Assembly (NCBI GenBank): GCA_017858735.1
Contig: JAFMBH010000004.1
Span: 1-64,000 of the forward strand
DNA: 64,000 bases
Reading direction: 5' to 3'
Source of the DNA: Bacteroidota bacterium
GTDB lineage: Bacteria; Bacteroidota; Bacteroidia; Chitinophagales; Saprospiraceae
Below the pieces are notes generated by a model that saw only the letters and a list, made by a program, of their open reading frames with translations, did not search any database and had not been told where the DNA came from. This document shows, in pieces, positions 20,830 to 29,740 of this stretch. Each line of letters opens with the position of its first letter. Positions within the stretch are counted from its first letter, which is position 1. Both the position numbers and the translations under genes were made by a program.

Positions 20830-20867
20830 GAGGAATACACGTTTCGTGTATTCCTCTTTTATTTTTT
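20830..20867 (+). terminator. Rho-independent terminator downstream of rhodopsin
   Basis: 12-bp perfect stem GAGGAATACACG-TTT-CGTGTATTCCTC followed by TTTTATTTTTT. Confidence 0.92.
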
Positions 20868-21992
20868 AGACATAATGTGAAAGGGGCATTTATTCATTGA
20901 TTGAGCATTTGATTTTTTCCATACAGGATTATTATAATAAAAATTTGGACTGATCACTTTATTTTCAAATAAGGTATGAAAAACCTTCATCGTTGATCCA
21001 GCGTTAGGCGGCACAATCCAACTCCAGTCAGCCATAACTTCTCTTCCTAACTTATTTTCTTGCTGAATAAACTTCATAAACTGCTCAGAAGATTCGTGAT
21101 GATCTGTTATTGAAACACCCTCTTTGTCAAAAGAGGTTTTCACGGCATAATTTAATTCTAATAAAGCCCTGTCTTTCCAAAACATATCCTTACCAGAAAT
21201 ATTCAGGCCAATGGCCTCAGCTACTTTGGGTAATTGGTTAAACCTGTCTTCATCCCCTAAGTTTCTGGAACCAATTTCAGTTACCATATACCATCCATTA
21301 AAAGGAGCTGAAGGGAAATGAATACCTCCTATTTCCAGGACCATATCAGAAATAACGGGCAATACGTTCCATTTTAAGTTTAAATCATTGAAACTTTCAT
21401 ATTCAGGATGCTGAATGACCACTTCTTTTACTAAATGAGCTGGTAATTCAAAAAAAAGAGGTTTTTTATCTTCAAATTGAAAAACGACAGGTAAAACATC
21501 AAATGCTGTTCCTTTTCCTTTCCAGCCCAAAGAGAGACAAACATCAGTAAAATCTAATTGAGCGGGATCTCCTAATATTTGCCCATTTTTTTTATAAGCA
21601 GCATACCTTATGAGTTGACTGTTCCAAAATCTTATTGGGGCAATTCCTTCAGGTGATTCCGGGGGAAAAATAGTGATAAGTGGTTTTATTTTTCCATTTC
21701 CGGTAGCAAATTCCAGATGATTTAAAATAGCCATCTTAACTTCCTCGAAGGTACTGATAGCTCTTCCATCAGCTACTTTCAGAGATTTCCAAAAAAGTCT
21801 TCCAATGCACCTATTGCTATTTCGCCAGGCAGCACAAGCACCAAAAGTCAATTCATCTAAAGTAAGTTTGTACGTCCCCGTCATTTCAATTTCCTCATAA
21901 ACGTCTAAAAGCCTTTTGTCAAGATTTTTAAGGCAAGTTTCTGTATAAAATTGGGTCAAAAATTCAGAAGCGTTTTTGTTTAACAAGTTCAC
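20859..21992 (-). CDS. nos: Nitric oxide synthase oxygenase (bacterial NOS)
   Basis: Heme-thiolate motif AWRNSNRCIGRLFW, substrate motif FNGWYMVTEIGSRNLGD, and ADWSWIVPP. Confidence 0.94.
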   Translation of the reverse strand: MNLLNKNASEFLTQFYTETCLKNLDKRLLDVYEEIEMTGTYKLTLDELTFGACAAWRNSNRCIGRLFWKSLKVADGRAISTFEEVKMAILNHLEFATGNGKIKPLITIFPPESPEGIAPIRFWNSQLIRYAAYKKNGQILGDPAQLDFTDVCLSLGWKGKGTAFDVLPVVFQFEDKKPLFFELPAHLVKEVVIQHPEYESFNDLNLKWNVLPVISDMVLEIGGIHFPSAPFNGWYMVTEIGSRNLGDEDRFNQLPKVAEAIGLNISGKDMFWKDRALLELNYAVKTSFDKEGVSITDHHESSEQFMKFIQQENKLGREVMADWSWIVPPNAGSTMKVFHTLFENKVISPNFYYNNPVWKKSNAQSMNKCPFHIMSKK

Positions 21993-22136
21993 CTATTATG
22001 AATTTTAAGCTGTTTACAATGAAATTTCCCTTACAACAAAGCAAATAGTTTATATGTTTATTTAAAAATTTGAAATTCACTATTAAATAATTGGATAACT
22101 TGCATCGTAAAAATAATACATTTTAAACACTTTACT

Positions 22137-22568
22137 ATGATATGGAAACAGCCTACCAATGAAATAGCCATCAACGAAATGGGTAAGAACACTTTAATGG
22201 AAACTTTAGGTATTCAAGTAATAGAAGTTGGCCCAGATTTTATAAAGGCAAGTATGCCCGTGGATCATCGAACAGTTCAACCTTTTAGAATTCTTCATGG
22301 AGGAGCCAGTGTTGCCCTGGCAGAATCACTGGGTAGTTTTGCCGGAACCCTTTGTCTCGAAAATTTAAGTACTCATACTATAGTTGGCGTTGAGATAAAT
22401 GCAAATCATTTAAAAGCAGTAAAAGAGGGTGAACCTCCTGTTGTTGGGACGGTAAAACCAATAAGAATTGGTAAAACCATCCAGGTTTGGCAAATAGATA
22501 TTAGTAATGCAAATAACCAATTAACTTGTACATCAAGAATAACGCTAGCCGTTATTCCCTTAAAATAA
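22137..22568 (+). CDS. Hotdog-fold acyl-CoA thioesterase (PaaI/MenI-like)
   Basis: RILHGGASVALAESLGSFAG motif. Confidence 0.88.
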   Translation: MIWKQPTNEIAINEMGKNTLMETLGIQVIEVGPDFIKASMPVDHRTVQPFRILHGGASVALAESLGSFAGTLCLENLSTHTIVGVEINANHLKAVKEGEPPVVGTVKPIRIGKTIQVWQIDISNANNQLTCTSRITLAVIPLK

Positions 22569-22572
22569 TTTT

Positions 22573-24993
22573 ATGAAAAAATGGTTGTTTTTTATCCTCG
22601 CCTTTCCAACTTTCCTCCTATCTCAGGATGTGGTCAAGTATCAAAATAATTATGGTTCCACTGATATAAATTTGAAACGTTTGAGCCAAACCGATGAATA
22701 TTCTCAATATAACGACATTTGGGGTTTTGTTGGAAAAGATGGAATAGAATATGCTATTTTAGGTACTACCACAGGAACAGCCATTTATTCATTAAAAGAT
22801 CCAAAAATTCCAAAAAGAGATACTTTCATACCAGGAAATACCTCCATTTGGAGAGATATGAAATCTTATAAAAATCATGTTTACGCTACGGCTGATCAAG
22901 GAAACCAGGGGGTGCTTATTATTAATATGACAGAAGCTCCCTCTAAAATAACGTTTAAATATAGCCGTTTACCGGCTCCAACTTCTGTTAATCCAGGTAA
23001 TGTAGGCAATTGTCATAACCTTTGGATTGATGAAAAAGGCTTCATGTACTTATCAGGATGTTCCCCACAATCCGGAGGCGTATTAATTTATGATTTAAAT
23101 GTTAATCCGGACGAACCTACCTTCGTTGGTGCTGCTGACGCAGTTTATAGCCATGACAATTACGTTCGCAATGATACCTTGTATAGCGCTGAAATATATG
23201 CAGGCATTTTTTCAGTGTATCATATAAAGGATAAAAAAAATATTATCAAATTAACTTCGCATCCTACCACTACCCGATTTACACACAACGTCTGGCTATC
23301 TGATGATCATAAATACCTGTTTACTACCGACGAAAAGCCACAGGGTAAAGTCGATGCTTACTCTGTTGGAAATCCTTCCGATATAAAATTATTACATAGT
23401 TTTCGTCCCCCCGTTTTACTAAACCAAAACGCTATACCTCACAACACTCATTATATTAAAAATGCTAAAGGTAGCTTTATTGTAACCTCATGGTATGAAG
23501 AAGGAGTTTCTGTAGCAGATGTTTCTGACCCATCCAATATGGTAGAAGTAGGCATTGGTAGAACAACAAAAGGTGGAAATGGATGCTGGGGTGCCTATCC
23601 ATTCCTTCCATCTGGCCTCATTCTTGCCAGTGATATGGATAATGGCCTTTTTGTATATGAACCAAATTACACGCGAGCGGCTCGTTTTGAGGGTATAGTG
23701 CTTGATTCAGTCACAAAAACACCTGTAAATGGAGCTAAGATTTCCATAGAAGGATTAATAAATAGAGAAATACTGTCCGACGGCTTCGGACGCTTTAAAA
23801 CGGGAACCCCAGAAACTGGCAATATAAATATTGTAGTAAGTAAAAATGGTTTTGAAACAAAAAGGATATTAAAGCTATTATCAAATTCATTTTCTTTAAA
23901 AAATGATACCATTTATTTGTCACAATTACCTACTTCCACGCTGACTGGAAGAATCATTTCTAATGAATCTGGTTTACCCGTTTCAAATGCAGAAGTAGGA
24001 TTATTCAAGGAGGGTAATTTATCGATAAATACAAAAACGTTAGAAAACGGATCATTTTCGATAACAAATATTATTCCTTCATCCTATCAATTTTCCTCAG
24101 GTAAATGGGGTTATAAACCCTTAACTTTTAAAAACATTACGATTCCTTTTAACCAAAGTATTAGTGAAAAACTGATGAATGGTTATACAGATAATTTCAA
24201 TTTTGACCTTGGCTGGACAGTAACAAATACAGCAACAGTTGGCAAGTGGGAAAGAGCCACTCCCGTTGGCACGAAGTATAATAATTTGACTTCAGCACCA
24301 TTTAATGATAGTCCAAATGATGAAGGCAATACCGCTTTCGTAACTGGAAATATAGGCGGTGACCCTGGAGTTGGGGACATTGACAATGGTATAACACAAT
24401 TGCATTCACCTGCAATGACCTTTGCTCCTAATGTACAACTTCATTTAAATGTGGATATATGGTTCTTTAATTCAGGAGGTAATTCAACACCAAATGATAC
24501 GTTATTTATTTATGCAACCAATGGCTTAGGTGATTCCATCTTACTGCATAAGCAATATGAAAATACCACAACCTGGAAAACACTTATTATTAATGATTTT
24601 CAAAATAGAATAAAAATTGGATCTAAAAATAACATCCATTTTATTGTTGGTGATTTGGCTACAAGTCCCCATTTGGTAGAAGCTGGTGTTGATAACTTTA
24701 GCATCGAACAATCCTTTCAGACAAGCCTACAATCTATTTTAAAACATAAAGCTTTTCGTGTTTATCCTAACCCAGGAAAATTGGAAGCGATGATACAATT
24801 TGACGAAAAAGAACAAAATAGAACTGGAACCATTGCTCTTTACAATCAAAATGGTCAATTACAAGAACAAATAAAGGTCGATGGTCAGGAAAAAATCAGT
24901 CTAGGTAGAATAGTAGTACCTGGTTTATATATCATACTATGGCAGAATGAAAAAGGATATACTCAAATAGAAAAATGGATAAAAGTGGAGTAG
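22573..24993 (+). CDS. Choice-of-anchor B family protein with carboxypeptidase-regulatory-like domains and T9SS type A sorting domain
   Basis: LVIVD-like propeller N-terminus; C-terminal FRVYPNPGK...GLYIILWQNEKGYTQIEKWIKVE type A pattern. Confidence 0.88.
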   Translation: MKKWLFFILAFPTFLLSQDVVKYQNNYGSTDINLKRLSQTDEYSQYNDIWGFVGKDGIEYAILGTTTGTAIYSLKDPKIPKRDTFIPGNTSIWRDMKSYKNHVYATADQGNQGVLIINMTEAPSKITFKYSRLPAPTSVNPGNVGNCHNLWIDEKGFMYLSGCSPQSGGVLIYDLNVNPDEPTFVGAADAVYSHDNYVRNDTLYSAEIYAGIFSVYHIKDKKNIIKLTSHPTTTRFTHNVWLSDDHKYLFTTDEKPQGKVDAYSVGNPSDIKLLHSFRPPVLLNQNAIPHNTHYIKNAKGSFIVTSWYEEGVSVADVSDPSNMVEVGIGRTTKGGNGCWGAYPFLPSGLILASDMDNGLFVYEPNYTRAARFEGIVLDSVTKTPVNGAKISIEGLINREILSDGFGRFKTGTPETGNINIVVSKNGFETKRILKLLSNSFSLKNDTIYLSQLPTSTLTGRIISNESGLPVSNAEVGLFKEGNLSINTKTLENGSFSITNIIPSSYQFSSGKWGYKPLTFKNITIPFNQSISEKLMNGYTDNFNFDLGWTVTNTATVGKWERATPVGTKYNNLTSAPFNDSPNDEGNTAFVTGNIGGDPGVGDIDNGITQLHSPAMTFAPNVQLHLNVDIWFFNSGGNSTPNDTLFIYATNGLGDSILLHKQYENTTTWKTLIINDFQNRIKIGSKNNIHFIVGDLATSPHLVEAGVDNFSIEQSFQTSLQSILKHKAFRVYPNPGKLEAMIQFDEKEQNRTGTIALYNQNGQLQEQIKVDGQEKISLGRIVVPGLYIILWQNEKGYTQIEKWIKVE

Positions 24994-25033
24994 TAACCGA
25001 CTTTTTATAGTAAGTTTTCCCTATAAAAGAATA

Positions 25034-26935
25034 CTACTCATTTACAGAGGCTGAATTATTAATATCCCCTGCTTTTACCCCAATAAAATCTTTATCAAGA
25101 ATGGGGGATTGAAGATTTTGGACCATAAAGGCGTTTAAGTTGAGCCCTAAAAGAGGGGCAGAAATATTCATAAAACCATCCTCAAATGGAACAAATTGCC
25201 AGATTGGCACTTTTTCAAAATTAGTTATTAATCCTAACAGCGCACGTTTTAATAAAATAAGGTCTGAGGTAGAAATACTCCCGGAATTATTCACATCGGC
25301 AGCCAACATTTTAAATGGACTTTTTAAGTTTTCCCTATTGAGAATATGCTTCTGAACCTGCAATAAGTCAAAAGTAGACAAGCCATTTAATATTGAACTG
25401 GATTTAGCAAAATCCAGGATATAATTATTACCTGTTGAAAGCCCTGAAAAAGAGTAATTGCCCTGAGCATCAGAAACGGTAGAGACAGAAAAACCATTAT
25501 CCCCAATCAATAGTACGTTTGTGTTTGGGATTGGCGTATTGGTTTCTGTATATATAACGCCAGCAACCTTTCCATTTTCTACCATCGGGTTATCTAACCC
25601 CCTGATTTGCAAAGAATCAGATAAAATTGGGTCCAGCCAATCTTTTAAACGAGTGGACGAAGTTCCTCCCCCTTCCCATGACAAGGAGAAACGCGAAAAA
25701 TAACCACTTGACACCGTACAATTTGCTGATCCACCGTGTAAAAGACCAGTTATTTGATTTGCTTCATTGAGTAAGGCGCAACCTGAAGAGCCTATTTCAA
25801 ATGAACCGAAAGTATATTGAACTACAAAATGATGATTTGCAGGCGATATCCTATTATTATCCCATTTAATGGTACTGGTAAAAACAGGTGCTGGGCGATT
25901 TGAAATGGCTATCTTTTTAATGTCACCTTTAGGATGATGCGCCATTTTACTCTTTTGGGGACCTGTAGCAGACCTATTCCAACCTAAAAAATAAGGATTA
26001 AAAGAAGAAGGAATTGAACCGGAAAGCTCAAACAACAAAAAATCATTTTCAAGTCTGCCAGCAAGTAATTTAGCACCTTGAATATAGGAGAAAACGGGTT
26101 CAATTGCGGGTTGATTACATGTCAGAGATTGATAATTAAAATCGAATCTCCAAAAATCATACATGGGGGTATAACCATCCTGGCAATGGAACGCAGATAA
26201 AATAAGAGGTTTCCCATCTAATTTAGTATTATTCACCAAATTTCCTGTACAAAATCCAATACCCTCTTTAACAACCACATAAATTCTACAAATACCATTT
26301 TTCTCCTTTTGAAGGATATCTCCTTCCGGACAAATAACATTAGTATGACATGCTTCAGAAGCACCAAAACCTAAGGTTTCACTATTTCCTCTGGAAACAT
26401 CACTCTCTATATTATCAAAAACAGGTTTGTATCCAATATCCATCCTAAAAATATGGATAACACTTTTAATGTCAGTATTTGGTGGCTCAATAAGTTCTAA
26501 TCTTATTTTATTTGAAGAAAAAAAACCCAACAATTTTTTCTCTATTTTTCCTTCCGTACCTATGTATCTGGATGAAGGATAATCTTTATTTTCTATAAAA
26601 ACCGACAGAACTGCCCCATCTGACAAACTAAAAGTATCCAAAAGAGCTGCTAATGCAAGGGCAGAATTCGAAGCCTCAATATTAAGATTCCAACGTCGGT
26701 AGCCACTTTGATCTATAGACCATTTACCACTATTTAGCAAATTCAAATCAACAAGAACAGGAACTGATATCCTATTTCCTGGCATTAAGCTATCTGATTT
26801 TTTAACTTCCACCCAATTTGGCTCAGGTAAAGAAAAATAATCGACCTTTTGACTAACCTCCACAGGATTTTGACAAAATCCCATGAACGGCATAATCAAA
26901 AGGAAGAAAAATATAATTATTTGCCCTGTTTTCAT
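25034..26935 (-). CDS. Secreted trypsin-like (lysyl-endopeptidase-like) serine protease with carboxypeptidase-regulatory-like and dockerin type I-like C-terminal domains
   Basis: Triad context ILSAFHCQDG, ENDFLLFEL, EIGSSGCALL; C-terminal AADVNNSGSISTSDLILLKRALLG. Confidence 0.85.
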   Translation of the reverse strand: MKTGQIIIFFFLLIMPFMGFCQNPVEVSQKVDYFSLPEPNWVEVKKSDSLMPGNRISVPVLVDLNLLNSGKWSIDQSGYRRWNLNIEASNSALALAALLDTFSLSDGAVLSVFIENKDYPSSRYIGTEGKIEKKLLGFFSSNKIRLELIEPPNTDIKSVIHIFRMDIGYKPVFDNIESDVSRGNSETLGFGASEACHTNVICPEGDILQKEKNGICRIYVVVKEGIGFCTGNLVNNTKLDGKPLILSAFHCQDGYTPMYDFWRFDFNYQSLTCNQPAIEPVFSYIQGAKLLAGRLENDFLLFELSGSIPSSFNPYFLGWNRSATGPQKSKMAHHPKGDIKKIAISNRPAPVFTSTIKWDNNRISPANHHFVVQYTFGSFEIGSSGCALLNEANQITGLLHGGSANCTVSSGYFSRFSLSWEGGGTSSTRLKDWLDPILSDSLQIRGLDNPMVENGKVAGVIYTETNTPIPNTNVLLIGDNGFSVSTVSDAQGNYSFSGLSTGNNYILDFAKSSSILNGLSTFDLLQVQKHILNRENLKSPFKMLAADVNNSGSISTSDLILLKRALLGLITNFEKVPIWQFVPFEDGFMNISAPLLGLNLNAFMVQNLQSPILDKDFIGVKAGDINNSASVNE

Positions 26936-26971
26936 TAGATAAATGGAAGTTAGCAGTAAATACTACTTAGG

Positions 26972-27535
26972 TTATAAATCTCCATATAGGAAACCAATGA
27001 CTAAAAAATTTACTCCACGCACATCCAAACGATAGTCTTTGTTGAAACCTTTTCTGAATTTAGAAGAGGATACAATCGACAATTCAGATTGATTCTCTGC
27101 CTTCTTTTGAGTGGCATTAATCATCCCAGTGTTGGAATAATAGAATTTATTTTCAGTTAATGAATCATCTTGATAAATCAATTCCCTCAAATAAATTACC
27201 CTTCTGTTGTAAAGAAAAAACCATTGTTCTGTTTGTGCCTTCTGTGTTTTGATAACGACAGGAACGCCTGCTAAATTGTACAAAGTCATTTCAGCGAGGC
27301 CATCGATATGTTTTACGGTAATGGGACCTTTGGCTTCATAATCGTTCATTTCATTCACAATTCTCTCTACCTCTTTATCTATCAAAGGCACAGTTTCAGG
27401 CCCAACATCTGTCATTTGAAAGACAGGAGGACTTTTTTCTGCTTCATTATCAATACTTTCATCTGATTTACAACTATAAAAAGTGCTGCAAATTAAAAAT
27501 AAAAGTAACTGATTTAAGTTTGTGTAAAATTTCAT
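26972..27535 (-). CDS. Hypothetical lipoprotein
   Basis: Lipobox CSTFYSCKSD; no family recognised. Confidence 0.6.
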   Translation of the reverse strand: MKFYTNLNQLLLFLICSTFYSCKSDESIDNEAEKSPPVFQMTDVGPETVPLIDKEVERIVNEMNDYEAKGPITVKHIDGLAEMTLYNLAGVPVVIKTQKAQTEQWFFLYNRRVIYLRELIYQDDSLTENKFYYSNTGMINATQKKAENQSELSIVSSSKFRKGFNKDYRLDVRGVNFLVIGFLYGDL

Positions 27536-27578
27536 GGGATATAAAAATTAAAATTAAAATCGCTGAGTTTTGAACCAA

Positions 27579-29591
27579 TTATTCTTTAAGATTTGGTTCA
27601 ATAAGGTATTCGTCACATTGTAAGATAAGCATACTAAAAGGTTTAATTATTGCAGTCCTACCTGTAAAACCACCCCCTGGCTTTAGAAAAACATTTTGAT
27701 CATCCACGACTGTCTTCCAATCTGCGTAAGGAAAGCTAACATTTTGGTCTTTGTCAGTGCCATTAAACATAACATGAATATATTTCCAGGGTTCACTTGG
27801 TGCTTTCTCAATACTGTATTCAACTAAGCCCTCTTTTGGTTCTTTGTTAAATGTAATATGTTGCCGAATGTCCGCTGCATTTCCCAATCTAAAAGCCGGA
27901 TGAGTTTTCCTAAGTTGAATTAACTTTTGGACATAATCCACCACCACACTATTAGAGTCTTTCCTTACCCAATCCATTTGGTTAATTCCATCAGGAGATT
28001 CATAAGAATTTTCCACTCCGTTTTTCGTTCTTAAAAATTCAGAACCCGCATGCAAAAAGGAAATCCCCTGAGATGTCAGCACAATACCTATAGCTAGTTT
28101 CTGCATAGAGGTTCTATCCTGAACTGAAACCGTTGGATTAGCTATTTCAAGTCTATCCCACAAGGTATGATTATCGTGACAGGACGTATAAACGACCGTT
28201 TGATTAGGTTCCACAGCCCAGGGAGCTTTAGTATAATTTACCTTTTCATAATTGATTTGTGGGTGAAAAACTCCACCGACGATACCAAAACGAACGGACT
28301 CTGCCAAATCATTCTTTCCACTAATGAAACCCTTCTCCGAAGGGGTAAAGACATGACCTTTCAGTCCATCTCTTATTTCGTCAGAAAAAGCAGCAATGCC
28401 AGTTAAACCTTTAATATTTGATTTAATGGCCCTTTTATTATCAGGTAAAGGGCTTCCACCTGCCGTCCATCCCTCACCGTACAATAGAATATCTGGTTTC
28501 ACTTTTACGAGGGTATCCCTTATAAGTTCCATCGTTTTTAGGTCATGAATACCCATTAAATCGAACCGAAAACCATCAATATGATACTCATTTACCCAGT
28601 AGAGCAAAGATTCAATCATAAATTTTCTAAACATAGGTCTTTCCGAAGCCGTTTCATTACCGCAAGCAGAGGCGTCAGAAAAACCACCCTCGCTATTTTG
28701 TCGATAATAATAATTGGGAACCAACTGATTAAAAATAGAATTTTCAGTATCTCCGGTATGGTTATAAACAACATCGAGTATGACACCAATATTATTGCTA
28801 TGAAAGGATTGAATTAATTTTTTAAACTCATTTATCCTAACCTTACCGTCATAAGGATTAGTAGCATAAGAACCCTCTGGTACATTATAGTTTTTAGGAT
28901 CATACCCCCAATTATATTGAGGAGTCGATACAGATTCATTTAATGACTTAAAATCAAAAGAAGGCAAAAGGTGAACATGTGTTATGCCTAAATTTTTTAT
29001 GTAATCGAGACCGGTAGGTAATCCCATAGGAGATTTTGTGCCTACTTCTGTTAATCCTAAGAATTTCCCTTTATTTACTATACCACTTTGAGGATGAATA
29101 GAGGCATCTCTGACATGCAGTTCATAAATAACAGCATCGGTCTGATGTTTTAAGACAGGACTTTTATCAAATGCCCAAAATTCTGGATTCGTTTTCTCCA
29201 GATTGACAATCATTCCTCTATTGCCATTAACCCCAACTGCTTTCGCGTAAGGATCAGGTACTTCATTTAACCAGGTATTCTTGTATTTAATTTTAAAGGT
29301 ATAATAGTACCCCTCCCAATCACCGGCAAGCTTGTGCGTCCAATTACCCTTTACCTGTTTTTTTAAAGAAATAACTTTCAATGGATTACCGCCATGCCCA
29401 TCCTTATAGAGTTGAAAAGAAACATCAGAAGCGGTAGGTGCCCAAACATTGATATTAACCTGATTACCCTTCCATATAACCCCTAAATCATCTCCGTCAT
29501 AAACAGGATAAACAACAGAATTTTCATAAATAGCCTGGCTGTTCAATGTTATTGCAGTAATTAAAAAAATGAACAGATATATTCCTTTCAT
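27579..29591 (-). CDS. pulA: Type I pullulanase
   Basis: YNWGYDPKNYNVPEGSYATNP; GH13 motifs DVVYNHTG, GFRFDLMGIHD, YGEGWTAGG, YTSCHDNHTLWD. Confidence 0.95.
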   Translation of the reverse strand: MKGIYLFIFLITAITLNSQAIYENSVVYPVYDGDDLGVIWKGNQVNINVWAPTASDVSFQLYKDGHGGNPLKVISLKKQVKGNWTHKLAGDWEGYYYTFKIKYKNTWLNEVPDPYAKAVGVNGNRGMIVNLEKTNPEFWAFDKSPVLKHQTDAVIYELHVRDASIHPQSGIVNKGKFLGLTEVGTKSPMGLPTGLDYIKNLGITHVHLLPSFDFKSLNESVSTPQYNWGYDPKNYNVPEGSYATNPYDGKVRINEFKKLIQSFHSNNIGVILDVVYNHTGDTENSIFNQLVPNYYYRQNSEGGFSDASACGNETASERPMFRKFMIESLLYWVNEYHIDGFRFDLMGIHDLKTMELIRDTLVKVKPDILLYGEGWTAGGSPLPDNKRAIKSNIKGLTGIAAFSDEIRDGLKGHVFTPSEKGFISGKNDLAESVRFGIVGGVFHPQINYEKVNYTKAPWAVEPNQTVVYTSCHDNHTLWDRLEIANPTVSVQDRTSMQKLAIGIVLTSQGISFLHAGSEFLRTKNGVENSYESPDGINQMDWVRKDSNSVVVDYVQKLIQLRKTHPAFRLGNAADIRQHITFNKEPKEGLVEYSIEKAPSEPWKYIHVMFNGTDKDQNVSFPYADWKTVVDDQNVFLKPGGGFTGRTAIIKPFSMLILQCDEYLIEPNLKE

Positions 29592-29703
29592 GAATTTATT
29601 CTTAGAATTTGGACAAAGATAAACTTTATTATTTTAACAAAAAATTAACAGTTTGAAAAAAATGTAATTTCTCAATAATAAAACAAAAGAAAGTTAAAAG
29701 ACC

Positions 29704-29711
29704 TACATTTG
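29704..29711 (+). promoter_or_regulatory. Candidate Bacteroidota -7 element TACATTTG upstream of ppc
   Basis: Matches TAnnTTTG 30 nt upstream of the ATG; the -33 element is not clear. Confidence 0.45.
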
Positions 29712-29740
29712 TCGATGCCTTAACCGCAACATTTAATTTT

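Noticed and set aside
25000-25035. Nested short inverted repeats between 24993 and 25034
   Set aside because: Short AT-rich arms with a weak stem; likely a minor bidirectional terminator and not distinctive enough to call.
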